This document shows positions 17,028 to 25,567 of a stretch of DNA of 64,000 bases, in pieces (positions within the stretch are counted from its first letter, which is position 1; the number at the start of each line of letters is the position of its first letter). The stretch lies in contig NZ_JANINM010000006.1 of NCBI RefSeq assembly GCF_024509055.1, forward strand, positions 1 to 64,000, given 5' to 3'. The DNA comes from Mesorhizobium sp. Lineage in GTDB: Bacteria > Pseudomonadota > Alphaproteobacteria > Rhizobiales > Rhizobiaceae. The notes beneath the pieces were generated by a model. The model saw only the letters and a list, made by a program, of their open reading frames with translations. It ran no database searches and was not told the DNA's origin. The translations under genes were made by a program, and so were the position numbers.

Positions 17028-17651
17028 ATGCGCTTGCTGTCCATCCTGCTTATTGTCGCCGGCGCAGCCATCGGCGTCTTCTACCCCTGGGCGACGAGCA
17101 ATTTCTCCGGCAGTACCATCGGCACCTACAGGGTCTATGAAGGCGGCCGTTTCCGGCCAGTCACGGTGCAACTGGCGGCAAACGATGCGCCGGTGAGGGT
17201 GCTGGTCGACCTCACCGCGCTGGCCGAGCGCGTCGCCTCGCAGCAGCGCACCGTGCTGGCGCTGACCGCGACGAGCGGCGGCCGCACGGTGCTGGCCTCG
17301 AAGCTGTCCTTCAACCACACCGACAATCCGCGCGAGGCCAGCCCGCAACTGCCAGGCAAGATCTTTCGCGACGAGGCGGGCGTCATCGGGACTGTCAGTC
17401 CCGGCGCCTATGTCTTCACGGTCGGCCCGGGCGATGCCGGCGGCATCGACATGCGGGCGGTAGACCTGATCTTGCGCGCCGGCGCCGGTTCGATCGATGA
17501 GCGGGCACGGCCGGCCGGCTACGGGTTGATGGGCATCGGCCTTGTCGGGCTGGTGCTTTCGCTTGTCTTCGGTCGCGGCGGAGACCGTCCGCGGAACCCG
17601 AACTCGCAGCCGCCGGCGCCGCGCTGGGGCCGCAACGCCTCGCAAAGGTGA
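17028..17651 (+). CDS. Hypothetical membrane protein with two terminal helices
   Basis: 207 residues. An N-terminal hydrophobic segment (LLSILLIVAGAAIGVFY) and a C-terminal one (YGLMGIGLVGLVLSLVFG) flank a 140-residue soluble region rich in beta-strand-like sequence (RPVTVQLAANDAPVRVLVDL). The C-terminus is proline/arginine rich. Topology suggests that both ends are anchored with the central part in the periplasm. No family recognised. It ends six bases before rlmJ, so it may be co-transcribed, but no functional link is evident. Confidence 0.75.
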   Translation: MRLLSILLIVAGAAIGVFYPWATSNFSGSTIGTYRVYEGGRFRPVTVQLAANDAPVRVLVDLTALAERVASQQRTVLALTATSGGRTVLASKLSFNHTDNPREASPQLPGKIFRDEAGVIGTVSPGAYVFTVGPGDAGGIDMRAVDLILRAGAGSIDERARPAGYGLMGIGLVGLVLSLVFGRGGDRPRNPNSQPPAPRWGRNASQR

Positions 17652-17657
17652 GACAGC

Positions 17658-18506
17658 ATGAACTACCGCCACGCCTATCACGCCGGCAATTTCGCAGATG
17701 TCGTCAAGCATGCCGTGCTCTGCCGCCTGGTCGACTACCTCAAGCAGAAGGACAAGGCGTTCCGCGTCATCGACACCCATGCTGGCATCGGTCGCTATGA
17801 CCTCGCTTCGGTCGAAGCCGGCAAGACCGGCGAATGGCAGGGCGGCATCGGCCGGCTCTTCGAGGCCGGGCTCGATCCCAAGGCGGCAGCGCTGCTTCAG
17901 CCCTATCTGGATGCCGTGCGGCTGGAAAATCCCGACGGCGGCCTCCGCCGCTATCCCGGCTCGCCCTTGATCGTCCGCCATCTGCTGCGCGATCAGGACC
18001 GGCTGACGGCGATCGAACTGCATCCCGACGATGCCGCGCGGCTCAAAAGCGTCTTTGCCGGTGATTTTCAGGTGAGGGTCATCGAACTCGACGGCTGGCT
18101 GGCGCTCGGCGCGCATTTGCCGCCGAAGGAGAAGCGCGGCCTCGTCCTCATCGATCCGCCCTTCGAGGAGGGGGGAGAATTCGCCCGCCTCGTCGAGGGT
18201 CTGCAAAAAGCCCACCGGCGCTGGCCGGGCGGCACCTACGCGCTCTGGTATCCGATCAAGGACCGCAAGGCGGTCGCTGCCTTCCGTACGGCGTTGAAGG
18301 AGGCCGGCATTCCGAAGCTGCTCGATATCGGCTTCGATATACGCCCGCCTTCGGGCGAACCCAGCCTCGACGGCAGCGGGCTGGTGGTGGTCAATCCGCC
18401 CTTCACCCTGGAACGCGAACTGCGCCTGCTGCTGCCGGCCTTGCACAAGGCGCTCGTGGTGGAGCAGCCGTCGCGCTGGACGCTCGAATGGCTGGCCGGC
18501 GAGTAG
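17658..18506 (+). CDS. rlmJ: 23S rRNA (adenine(2030)-N6)-methyltransferase
   Basis: 282 residues. The N-terminus MNYRHAYHAGNFADVVKH is diagnostic of RlmJ. SAM-binding elements follow (DTHAGIGRYDL), and the catalytic (D/N)PPF-type motif is LIDPPFEEGGEFARL. The enzyme methylates A2030 of 23S rRNA using SAM. Length and motif order match the E. coli protein. Cytoplasmic. It follows a small membrane-protein gene by six bases. Confidence 0.95.
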   Translation: MNYRHAYHAGNFADVVKHAVLCRLVDYLKQKDKAFRVIDTHAGIGRYDLASVEAGKTGEWQGGIGRLFEAGLDPKAAALLQPYLDAVRLENPDGGLRRYPGSPLIVRHLLRDQDRLTAIELHPDDAARLKSVFAGDFQVRVIELDGWLALGAHLPPKEKRGLVLIDPPFEEGGEFARLVEGLQKAHRRWPGGTYALWYPIKDRKAVAAFRTALKEAGIPKLLDIGFDIRPPSGEPSLDGSGLVVVNPPFTLERELRLLLPALHKALVVEQPSRWTLEWLAGE

Positions 18507-18521
18507 GGCGCCCGGGTTCTT

Positions 18522-19280
18522 CTATGGCAATGCCGACGGCGTGACGCCGGTCAGACGCCGGCTTTCGCGGATCAGATGCGCCTGGTCGGCATAGCCGGCC
18601 TCGATGGCCAACTGGGCGGTCGAGGCGCCGCCGGCTCTCCGCTGCAAGCGCCGGTAGCGATGGAAGCGCAGGATGCGGTCGAGGGTCTTCGGGCCATAGC
18701 CGAAGGCGTCCTCGAAGCGGCGGCGCAGGGTCCGCTCGCTCACGCTGAGCCGGTCGAGCAGGAAGGGAACCAGCGGCCTCTCGGGCGGCAGGCCCGCATC
18801 GAGCAGGTCGAAAGCTTTGCCCATCGGTCGGTCGAGCGCATCGCGCCCTTGCGTATATGCCCCGATTGCCGCTTCCAGCTGGCTTACCATGCCGGCCAGA
18901 TCTGGCATCGCCCGGATGCGATCCGTCAGCTCCCTGGCGCGCGTGCCCCAGAGATCGCCGAGCTCCAGCCGCCCGCCGACGATCTCGCCGGCCGACACGC
19001 CGAGCCAGCCGGCGGCCGCGCCCGGACGGAAGCGGAAGCCGATGATCGTGGCGCCGGCCGGCGGCCTCTCGATCTGCGGGTCCTTGTCCGGTCCGGCAAC
19101 GCGGAAGCGGCCATCGATCCACTGCAGGTCGATGGTCGCGTCGGGCGTGATCACGATCGGCGGAGCCTCATCATCCTCCATGCGGTGGACCCAGACCGCC
19201 GAAAACGCGCTGGACAGACCCGCGCCGGCAGGCCTTTCCCCGAAGAAGCCGGTGGTTTGCGGGGGGACTGCTTCCATCAT
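18522..19280 (-). CDS. AraC-family transcriptional regulator
   Basis: 252 residues from the ATG at 19280 (a second ATG follows directly); the longer ORF-track version adds an unlikely basic leader. The N-terminal half has the DUF6597-like pattern PPIVITPDATIDLQWIDGRF, seen in AraC regulators that lack a classical cupin. The C-terminal DNA-binding domain contains VSERTLRRRFEDAFGYGPKTLDRILR and AIEAGYADQAHLIRESRRLTG. It is divergent from a glyoxalase-fold gene 145 bases away, which is often the regulated partner in this arrangement. Confidence 0.85.
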   Translation of the reverse strand: MMEAVPPQTTGFFGERPAGAGLSSAFSAVWVHRMEDDEAPPIVITPDATIDLQWIDGRFRVAGPDKDPQIERPPAGATIIGFRFRPGAAAGWLGVSAGEIVGGRLELGDLWGTRARELTDRIRAMPDLAGMVSQLEAAIGAYTQGRDALDRPMGKAFDLLDAGLPPERPLVPFLLDRLSVSERTLRRRFEDAFGYGPKTLDRILRFHRYRRLQRRAGGASTAQLAIEAGYADQAHLIRESRRLTGVTPSALP

Positions 19281-19425
19281 TCCCAGACCGCTCCCGGCAC
19301 TTTGGCCGAAATCTTCAATTTCGGCCGCTTCGGCCGTGCCATAACGAATGCGGTTGCGCGGCGCCCTCCGTGCCTTTGCCAAACCGCATCCGCGTCGTTC
19401 ACGACTATAGAAAGGAGTGAGAGAA

Positions 19426-19848
19426 ATGAAAGCTCGCATCACCGTCCTCACGCTCGGTGTCGATGATCTGGAGGCGTCGCTGAGATTCTACCGAGACGGG
19501 CTGGGTCTGCCGACCGAGGGCATCATCGGTCGCGAGTTCGAGCATGGCGCGGTCGCCTTCTTCGATCTCTCCGGCGGCATGAAGTTCGCCATCTACGAGC
19601 GGGCCAACATCGCCTATGACGCCGGCGTCCCTCAGGCGCGGCGCAGCCCGACCGAGTTCACCATCGGCCACAATGTGGGCAGCGAAGCCGAAGTCGACAT
19701 GGTGATGGCCGAGGCGATCAAGGCCGGCGCGCGCCTGGTCAAGCCGGCGCAAAAGACCTTCTGGGGCGGCTATGCCGGCTACTTCCAGGATCCCGACGAT
19801 CATCTGTGGGAGGTCGTCTACAACCCCGCCTTCGTCCCCGCGGACTGA
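19426..19848 (+). CDS. VOC (glyoxalase/bleomycin-resistance fold) family protein
   Basis: 140 residues from ATG 19426, which has AAAGGAG eight bases upstream; the GTG start in the ORF track falls within that site. The VOC fold is indicated by ITVLTLGVDDLEASLRFYRDGLGLP at the N-terminus and by GYAGYFQDPDDHLWEVVYNPAF at the C-terminus, where the last glutamate is a usual metal ligand. Such proteins are lyases, dioxygenases or drug-binding proteins; the substrate is unknown. Followed 19 bases later by a DoxX gene and divergent from an AraC regulator. Confidence 0.9.
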   Translation: MKARITVLTLGVDDLEASLRFYRDGLGLPTEGIIGREFEHGAVAFFDLSGGMKFAIYERANIAYDAGVPQARRSPTEFTIGHNVGSEAEVDMVMAEAIKAGARLVKPAQKTFWGGYAGYFQDPDDHLWEVVYNPAFVPAD

Positions 19849-19867
19849 GGCCATCCGGGAGGCGGGC

Positions 19868-20230
19868 ATGCCTGTACAGACCATCCAGGCGATAGGCGCC
19901 TTGCTCATCGGCGGCATGTTCGTCGTCGCAGGGGTCGAGCACTTCGTGAAATTCCGGGCGATGCGCGACTACCTGGCCACCCAGCGGTTTCCGGCCCCGG
20001 CCGCCATGCTTGCCGCCGGCTCGGCGGTGCAGATCATCGCCGGGCTCATGCTTCTGCTCGGCATCGCGATGCCTTTCGCCGCCAGCGCGCTCATCGCTTT
20101 CACGCTGGCGGCGAATTTCATGCTGCTGCGCTTCTGGGCTTCGCAGGAGCCGGAACGACAGGTGCTGCGCAATGCCTTCCTGGTCAACGTCGCGGTCATC
20201 GGCGGCCTGCTGCTCGCAGCGACGGCCTGA
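19868..20230 (+). CDS. DoxX family membrane protein
   Basis: 120 residues from ATG 19868 with GGGAGG upstream; the ORF track starts inside the previous gene. Four hydrophobic segments span the protein (IGALLIGGMFVVAGVEHF, MLAAGSAVQIIAGLMLLLGIAM and two more), matching the four-helix DoxX/SURF4-like family. Function of the family is poorly defined, with links to redox homeostasis. Likely co-transcribed with the VOC protein. Confidence 0.85.
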   Translation: MPVQTIQAIGALLIGGMFVVAGVEHFVKFRAMRDYLATQRFPAPAAMLAAGSAVQIIAGLMLLLGIAMPFAASALIAFTLAANFMLLRFWASQEPERQVLRNAFLVNVAVIGGLLLAATA

Positions 20231-20340
20231 GGATCGATGGCGGCTGGAACGAAGCAGTCCGGAAACCATTGTTTTGGCGACCGCTTGACCGTTGCCTGGC
20301 GAATCCGCACAGTGCGTGGAACCGATCTTGAGAGGCTGAC

Positions 20341-20793
20341 ATGACTCGCTTCGCCCATTCCGCTCTCGCCGCACTGCTCTTGCTTTCGACGCCGTTCGGC
20401 ACGTCGCTCGGCGTCACCCAGGCGGCGCAGGCCGCCGATCTCTCCAGCTACGGCGGAGACGATGGCAGCGTCTGCGGCCAGCCCTGGGTGCTGAGCAGGA
20501 TCACCGACCGCTTCACCTATCAGGTGCACAATGTTCCGCACCTGCCCAACGTCGCGATCAAGGACTTCCACAACATCCGCCAGCACCGCTACCAGGCGGC
20601 GAGCGACGAGTGGCCGATCGGCCGCCACTATTGCCGCGCCACGGTCAGCCTGTCGGACGGCCGCGACCGTTCGATCTTCTACCTGATCGAGGAAGGCCAG
20701 GGCTTTGCCTCGATCGGCGACAATGTCGAGTTCTGCGTGTCCGGCTTCGACCGCTGGATGGTCTACAACGGCCGCTGCCGCGTTCTTCGGTAA
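20341..20793 (+). CDS. Secreted hypothetical protein with four cysteines
   Basis: 150 residues. The signal peptide MTRFAHSALAALLLLSTPFG runs to a likely cleavage at QAAQA/ADL. The mature protein of about 115 residues has cysteines in SVCGQP, HYCRAT, EFCVSG and GRCRVL, suggesting two disulfides in the periplasm. HYCRATVSLSDGRDRSIFYLIEEGQGFASIGDNVEFCV reads as a compact beta-rich domain. I recognise no named family. It stands alone between the DoxX gene and a convergent sigma-factor gene. Confidence 0.8.
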   Translation: MTRFAHSALAALLLLSTPFGTSLGVTQAAQAADLSSYGGDDGSVCGQPWVLSRITDRFTYQVHNVPHLPNVAIKDFHNIRQHRYQAASDEWPIGRHYCRATVSLSDGRDRSIFYLIEEGQGFASIGDNVEFCVSGFDRWMVYNGRCRVLR

Positions 20794-20867
20794 TATTTGC
20801 TGGCTGGTTATTCGCCAAGGTTGGCGCTCCCCGCCAGCCTGCCGGCCCTATTTTCCTGAATCGACGG

Positions 20868-22136
20868 CTAGTTCTGGGTACCACCGCCGACGCCGGGAGA
20901 TGCGGCGCGGCCTAGCAGCAAAGCGCGTTCTCTGTCATTCCCAGTCAGCTCGGCGGCGCGCAGAAACTCCGCCCTGGCTTCGTCTGTCCGTCCGAGCTTT
21001 TCCAGAAGGTCGCCACGCACCGTGGGCAGCAGATGCGAGTCCTTGAGCCGCGGCTCGCCCCTCAGCGCGTCGGCCACCGCCAGCCCCTGCGCCGGCCCGA
21101 ACGCCATGCCGACCGCGACCGCCCGGTTGACTTCGACGATGGGCGAGGGCGCGGCCAGAGCGAGCGCCTGGTAATAGGCGGCAATCGCGATCCAGTCGGT
21201 GTCGGCGGCGGTCGCGGCGCGGGCGTGGCAGGCGGCGATCATCGCCTGCAGCAGGAAGGGGCCGGGCGTCGTCGTCAGCGCCATCGCGCGGTTTAACCTG
21301 TCGAGGCCGCGACGGATCAGCGACCAATCCCAGCGGCCGCGGTCCTGATTGAGCAGCAGGATCGGATTGCCGGACTTGTCGGTGCGGGCGGCAAAACGCG
21401 AGGCGCTGAGTTCCATCAGCGCCATCAGTCCCAGTGTCTCAGGCTCGTCCGGCATCAGCGCGGCCAGCAAGCGTCCAAGCCGCATCGCCTCGCCGCTGAG
21501 GTCCGCGCGCAGCCAGTCGGATCCCGCCGACGCCACATAACCTTCGTTGAAGATCAGGTAGACCACTTCCAGCACCGCGCCGAGGCGTTCGCGGCGCTCC
21601 ACGCCGCGCGGCGTCTCGAAAGCTATGCCGGCATCGCGCAACGCCCGCTTGGCGCGCACTATGCGCTGCGCGACGGTTGCCTCGGGCACTAGGAAGGCGC
21701 GGGCGATCTCGGGCGTCGAGAGCCCGCCCAGCAGCCGCAAGGCGAGGGCCGCGCGCTGCTCGGCCGGCAGCACCGGATGGCAGGCGGTGAAGATCAGCCG
21801 TAGCAGGTCGTCGCCGATGTCTTCGTCGAGCGCCGCCTCGATGTCCGGCACCTCGCGTTCTAACGCGGCCATGTCGATCGCCAGCTCGCGATGCTTGCCG
21901 TCGATGAGCGTGGTGCGGCGCAACCGGTCTAGCGCACGGTTTGTGGCGACCCGCGTCAGCCATGCGGCCGGATTGTGCGGGATGCCCTCGCGAGGCCAGC
22001 GCTCGAGCGCTGTCACGAAAGCATCCTGCACCACCTCCTCGGCCAGCCCGATATCGCGCAGATGGCGGGCGAGCCTGGCGGCGAGCTTCGGCTGCTCGAT
22101 CCGCCACACCGCTTCGATGGTCGCGGTGGCAGTCAA
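20868..22136 (-). CDS. ECF sigma factor with C-terminal TPR-like extension (ECF42-like)
   Basis: 422 residues from a TTG at 22136 that overlaps the stop of the upstream YCII gene (TTGA). Region 2 is visible as LRDIGLAEEVVQDAFVTALERWP and NPAAWLTRVATNRALDRLRR; region 4 as LPAEQRAALALRLLGGLSTPEIARAFLVPEATVAQRI. The long C-terminal part (EVVYLIFNEGYVASAG, later VEVNRAVAVGMAFGPAQGL) is the extension characteristic of ECF42 sigma factors, which act without an anti-sigma factor. The family is typically encoded with DGPF/YCII proteins, exactly as here. It directs RNA polymerase to a small regulon including this pair. Confidence 0.88.
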   Translation of the reverse strand: MTATATIEAVWRIEQPKLAARLARHLRDIGLAEEVVQDAFVTALERWPREGIPHNPAAWLTRVATNRALDRLRRTTLIDGKHRELAIDMAALEREVPDIEAALDEDIGDDLLRLIFTACHPVLPAEQRAALALRLLGGLSTPEIARAFLVPEATVAQRIVRAKRALRDAGIAFETPRGVERRERLGAVLEVVYLIFNEGYVASAGSDWLRADLSGEAMRLGRLLAALMPDEPETLGLMALMELSASRFAARTDKSGNPILLLNQDRGRWDWSLIRRGLDRLNRAMALTTTPGPFLLQAMIAACHARAATAADTDWIAIAAYYQALALAAPSPIVEVNRAVAVGMAFGPAQGLAVADALRGEPRLKDSHLLPTVRGDLLEKLGRTDEARAEFLRAAELTGNDRERALLLGRAASPGVGGGTQN

Positions 22137-22537
22137 CCCTTCATCTCGTTGAAGCCTTCGGCCGCCTTCTGCACGTCTTCCGGAAAATCGCTCATCTCCT
22201 GGACGCGGCGGACCTCGATGACGTCGTTCTCGCCGGCGGGGCAGCGGCGGGCCCATTCGATGGCTTCCTCGCGCGAGCGCACGTCGATCATCCAGTAGCC
22301 GCCCAGCACCTCCTTGACCTCGGCGAAAGGGCCGTCTGTGACGGTCGGCTTGCCGCCCTTGAAGCTGACCCTTGCGCCGGCGGAAGGCGGATGCAGCCCG
22401 TCGAGCGCGAGCAGAATGCCGGCCCGTTTCAGCTCCTCATTGTACTTCATCATCTGTTCCACAGCCTTGGCGCTGGGCATGACATCGGGCGCCGCGGTGG
22501 CGTAGCCGCCGGGGATCATCAGCATCATGAAACGCAT
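22133..22537 (-). CDS. YCII-related protein with DGPF motif
   Basis: 134 residues from ATG 22537, preceded by GAGAGGAAG. The name-giving motif TDGPFAEVKEVLGGYWMIDV is present. YCII/DGPF proteins are small ferredoxin-like-fold proteins of uncertain activity encoded next to ECF42 sigma factors; here the stop codon overlaps the sigma-factor start, so they are translationally coupled. The partner may sense or feed back on the sigma factor, which is inference from the family association. Confidence 0.9.
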   Translation of the reverse strand: MRFMMLMIPGGYATAAPDVMPSAKAVEQMMKYNEELKRAGILLALDGLHPPSAGARVSFKGGKPTVTDGPFAEVKEVLGGYWMIDVRSREEAIEWARRCPAGENDVIEVRRVQEMSDFPEDVQKAAEGFNEMKG

Positions 22538-22635
22538 GGGTATCTTCCTCTCGTTGAGTTGGTTGCGATCATACGACGAACGGTGTTTGGCGGAATCGAC
22601 AAAGCGGGCGAACAAAAAAGTTCGAGCCGGAAACC

Positions 22636-23259
22636 TCAGACTGTCCTGGCGCCCGACAGATAGGCCGAGATCAGCTCGACGAGCTGCTTCTGCAATTCCG
22701 GGGCGTCGAGCATGTTGCGGCGCGCCGCATTGTGGATCACGCCCTCGATCGCCGACGAAAGCACGCGCGCCACCGTCTGCGTGTCCTTCAGGCGCTTGCG
22801 GTACTGCGCCACCGCCGCCGCGTACTGTTCGAGATAACGCGACTGGAACGAAGCATGCGCGGCGCGCGAGCCGCGGTCGCTAGGCGCCTCGTCGAGCAGC
22901 ACCTGGTGCAGCGTTGGATGGACGCTGTGCGTGGCGATCATGCCGCGCACCAGTTCGCGCGCGAACTGCCGCAGCGGCTTCTGTTCGGCGGCCGCGTCGC
23001 GGATGACCGACAGCACATGGTCGAAGTGGCGGCGGCGGATCGCCTCGACCAGGGCAAGCTTGTCGGGGAAATACTGGTAGAGCGAGCCGATGCTGACGCC
23101 GGCAGCCTCCGCCACCTTGTTCGTGCTGAAGCCCGCCCAGCCGGCCTCGCTCAGAACGTGAGCACCGGCTTCAATTATCGCCTCGACGGTCGCGATCGAA
23201 CGCGCCTGGCGCGGCTGCTTGCGCATGCGCGGAGCTGGCTTTGCAATGCGAGTAGACAT
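22636..23259 (-). CDS. TetR-family transcriptional regulator
   Basis: 207 residues from ATG 23259. The N-terminal DNA-binding domain is clear: TVEAIIEAGAHVLSEAGWAGFSTNKVAEAAGVSIGSLYQYFPDKLALVEAI. The rest is the all-helical ligand-binding and dimerisation domain, ligand unknown. It is divergent from a DinB-family gene with 67 bases between starts, so both probably share a regulated promoter region. Confidence 0.9.
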   Translation of the reverse strand: MSTRIAKPAPRMRKQPRQARSIATVEAIIEAGAHVLSEAGWAGFSTNKVAEAAGVSIGSLYQYFPDKLALVEAIRRRHFDHVLSVIRDAAAEQKPLRQFARELVRGMIATHSVHPTLHQVLLDEAPSDRGSRAAHASFQSRYLEQYAAAVAQYRKRLKDTQTVARVLSSAIEGVIHNAARRNMLDAPELQKQLVELISAYLSGARTV

Positions 23260-23326
23260 GGCGGCCGGCCTTGCTGAGAATATAAACAAGATACTCACAT
23301 TCGCGATTAAAGCAACGGAGCCGGAA

Positions 23327-23857
23327 ATGAGCGCCTCGACCTTGCTGCGCAGCCTCCTTGTCTACCAGGCCTGGGCCAATGATGAACTGCTGGAGAAACT
23401 CGCCAGCCTCGACAGGCATCGGCACGAGAAGGAACGGCATGCCGCGCTCCGCCTGATGAACCACATCCACGTCGTGTCGCGTATCTTCGCGGCTCATCTG
23501 GCCGGGACTGCCCATGGCTATGCAAGCGACAACACCGAGGAAACGCCTGAGCCGGCCGAGCTGCGCGCGGCCGTGGCGGCAGGCGACCGCTGGTATCTCG
23601 ACTATCTCGAAACCCTTGGCGAGCACCGGCTTTTGGAGCCTGTCGCCTTCACCTTCACCGATGGCGACAAAGGCTGCATGACCAGACAGGAGATGCTCAC
23701 CCATGTAGTCCTGCATGGCGGCTATCATCGCGGCGAGGTCGGCCGCATTCTGGCCGGGATCGCGGTCTCGCCGCCCTGGGACACCTACGCGGTCCATCTG
23801 CACCGGGCCGATCCGTCGCGCCGGATGCACGTGGAGCGATCGCCGGTCGAGGCCTGA
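23327..23857 (+). CDS. DinB family protein, copy 1
   Basis: 176 residues from ATG 23327 (MSASTLLRSLLVYQAWAND). The four-helix DinB/YfiT metal-binding pattern is visible: LMNHIHVVSRIFAAHL holds the first histidine and HVVLHGGYHRGEV the two others. Members are putative metal-dependent thiol transferases or hydrolases of unknown substrate. Divergent from a TetR regulator that may repress it. A second member of the family lies at 43519. Confidence 0.88.
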   Translation: MSASTLLRSLLVYQAWANDELLEKLASLDRHRHEKERHAALRLMNHIHVVSRIFAAHLAGTAHGYASDNTEETPEPAELRAAVAAGDRWYLDYLETLGEHRLLEPVAFTFTDGDKGCMTRQEMLTHVVLHGGYHRGEVGRILAGIAVSPPWDTYAVHLHRADPSRRMHVERSPVEA

Positions 23858-24280
23858 TCTGTCCTTGTTAATGTGAGCTTTAAGCTCAGTTTCCACGGGC
23901 CAAGCTTTGTCAAGGCATGCGTCGGCCGCGGCCCCGGTTTGAGCTGTAGATGCACCGGTTGGACAAGATCAAACAGATGAACTCGTCGCCTTAGTCTATT
24001 ATGAGCGCTGTGCTCACATTCGAGATCAAGTTCGATGCGAGGGCGGCTGGATGATCCGATGATAGAGCGCGTCCTGAATTCTGGATGGTGCGTCTGCACT
24101 TGGAAAACGGAAGATTCGATGTCGATTTTTTTGTCGATGCGCTTGCCGCAGGCCTTTATGTAACCAAAATTCAATAACTAAAAATCATTGTGTTGCTTCG
24201 CTGGCTAGACAGTCGCGAGTCAGATATGCATGAGCACGCCGGGTCACTCACGGCCATCGGCAGAACGCAAGGGGCATCGC
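23858..24280. other. Intergenic region, no gene recognised
   Basis: 423 bases. A perfect dyad TGAGCTT-T-AAGCTCA lies at 23874-23888 just after the DinB gene. The minus-strand ORF across this region has no protein-like character. The promoter of the downstream histone-like gene is presumably in the AT-rich 24120-24200 stretch. Confidence 0.4.
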
Positions 24281-24697
24281 ATGGCAAAGCAGTCAACCAA
24301 GGCGCCGGCGGCGAAAGCGCCGGCAAAGAAAGCGGCACCGAAGGCTGCCGCGAAACCTGCAGCAGTGAAGAAGGCAGCGGCACCGAAGGCAGCGGCCGCC
24401 AAGGCTCCGGCCAAGGCAGCGGCGAAGCCTGCGGCCAAGCCGGCCGCGAAGGCAGCGGCGAAACCTGCAGCAGTGAAGAAGGCAGCGGCACCGAAGGCAG
24501 CGGCCGCCAAGGCTCCGGCCAAGGCAGCGGCGAAGCCTGCAGCCAAGCCGGCGGCAAAGCCGGCCGCGAAGGCCGCGGCGAAACCCGCAGCCAAGGCGCC
24601 GATGAAGGCAGCCGCCGCCAAGGCACCGGCAGCTGTGAAGAAGGCGGCGCCCGCGGCGAAGCCGAAGGCAGCCGCCAAGGCGCCGGCCAAGAAGTAA
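24281..24697 (+). CDS. Histone H1-like Ala/Lys/Pro-rich nucleoid protein
   Basis: 138 residues from ATG 24281 (MAKQSTKAPAAKAPAKK). Almost the entire sequence is Ala, Lys and Pro in KAPAKAAAKPAA-type repeats, like the C-terminal tail of eukaryotic histone H1 and bacterial H1-like proteins. It would be strongly basic, disordered and DNA-binding. The DNA holds an 82-base perfect direct repeat at a 108-base (36-codon) period, 24351-24432 and 24459-24540, so copy number may vary between strains. A 393-residue ORF on the opposite strand is a shadow of this low-complexity region. A strong terminator follows about 110 bases downstream. Confidence 0.85.
   Translation: MAKQSTKAPAAKAPAKKAAPKAAAKPAAVKKAAAPKAAAAKAPAKAAAKPAAKPAAKAAAKPAAVKKAAAPKAAAAKAPAKAAAKPAAKPAAKPAAKAAAKPAAKAPMKAAAAKAPAAVKKAAPAAKPKAAAKAPAKK
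24351..24540. repeat. Two 82-bp perfect direct repeats inside the H1-like gene
   Basis: Bases 24351-24432 and 24459-24540 are identical, offset by 108 bases, which keeps the reading frame. Homology continues imperfectly on both sides. This indicates in-frame duplication or gene conversion. Confidence 0.9.
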
Positions 24698-24806
24698 TTG
24701 TGTAGCTTCGCTCGCGAACCCCGACAGGTGAGGGTGGGTGCCGCTGGCGCCCCTCTCGCCGGTTCGGCGTGACAGCCGGCGAAGTCGGAGCACTGGCTCC
24801 TCTTTG

Positions 24807-24851
24807 AAAAGCTCCCGGACTTGCCTTCGGCAAATTTCCGGGAGCTTTTTT
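24807..24851 (+). terminator. Rho-independent terminator
   Basis: Stem arms AAAAGCTCCCGGA and TCCGGGAGCTTTT enclose a 17-base loop and run into a T-tract. It ends the H1-like transcript before the GST gene. Confidence 0.85.
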
Positions 24852-24966
24852 GTTTCCTGGCTCTGAAGAGCTGTTGCATTGCATTGGCCGCGCGGTTTCG
24901 CCCCGCTGGCTGTTGCCCTGCAGGCCGTGATCGGCCAACACTGCGCAAACAATCAGGGAACCGATC

Positions 24967-25563
24967 ATGCCGAAGCTGCTCTATGCCTCCACTTCTCCCT
25001 ACAGCTCCAAGGTGCGCATGGCGGCGGCCTATGCCGGCATCGCGATCGAGCTCGAGCCGGTCAAGACAGAGGACAAGCCGGCCGACCTCATCGCTGCCAA
25101 TCCGCTCGGCAAGATCCCTGTTCTGGTCTTGGATGACGGCCGCACGGTGCACGACAGCCGCGCCATCACCCAGCATCTCAACCGCGTTTCGAAGAACGCG
25201 CTGTTCCCGCGCAACGCCGACAAGCGGCTCGAGGCGGAGGTGCTGGAAGCGACGGCCGACGGCATATGCGACTGCGCGCTGTCGATGGTCTATGAGCGGC
25301 GCACGCGTCCCGAGGCAATGATCTACCAGCCCTGGCTCGACCGCCAGTGGGCGAAGATCACCGCCGCCCTCGACTTGCTCAACGCCAATCCGCCGAAGCT
25401 GCCGAAGAAGATCACCGCCGGCCACATGGCGCTGCGCGCGTGCCTCGGCTATCTCGCGCTACGCTTCGGCGGCCAGTGGGAAAAGGGCCGCAGCCGGCTC
25501 GTGCGCTGGGCCGCTCGCTTCGACGAGAAGTTCCCGGAGTTGAAAGGGTGCGTGCCGGGGTAA
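24967..25563 (+). CDS. Glutathione S-transferase family protein
   Basis: 198 residues. The N-terminal thioredoxin fold reads LLYASTSPYSSKVRMAAAYAGI, with NPLGKIPVLVLDDGRTVHDSRAITQHL as the cis-proline and glutathione gamma-glutamyl-binding region (the acidic-Ser motif appears as DSR). The C-terminal helical domain follows. It would conjugate or reduce substrates with glutathione in the cytoplasm; the specific substrate is unknown. Single gene after a terminator, so it is probably independently transcribed. Confidence 0.9.
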   Translation: MPKLLYASTSPYSSKVRMAAAYAGIAIELEPVKTEDKPADLIAANPLGKIPVLVLDDGRTVHDSRAITQHLNRVSKNALFPRNADKRLEAEVLEATADGICDCALSMVYERRTRPEAMIYQPWLDRQWAKITAALDLLNANPPKLPKKITAGHMALRACLGYLALRFGGQWEKGRSRLVRWAARFDEKFPELKGCVPG

Positions 25564-25567
25564 GGTG

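Noticed and set aside
23785-24174. 129-residue minus ORF after the DinB gene
   Set aside because: No coherent composition and it overlaps the DinB 3' end.
24244-25425. 393-residue minus-strand ORF over the H1-like and GST genes
   Set aside because: Alanine/glycine/phenylalanine low complexity is the complement of the Ala/Lys/Pro repeats; the plus strand has a start, a terminator and a known protein type.
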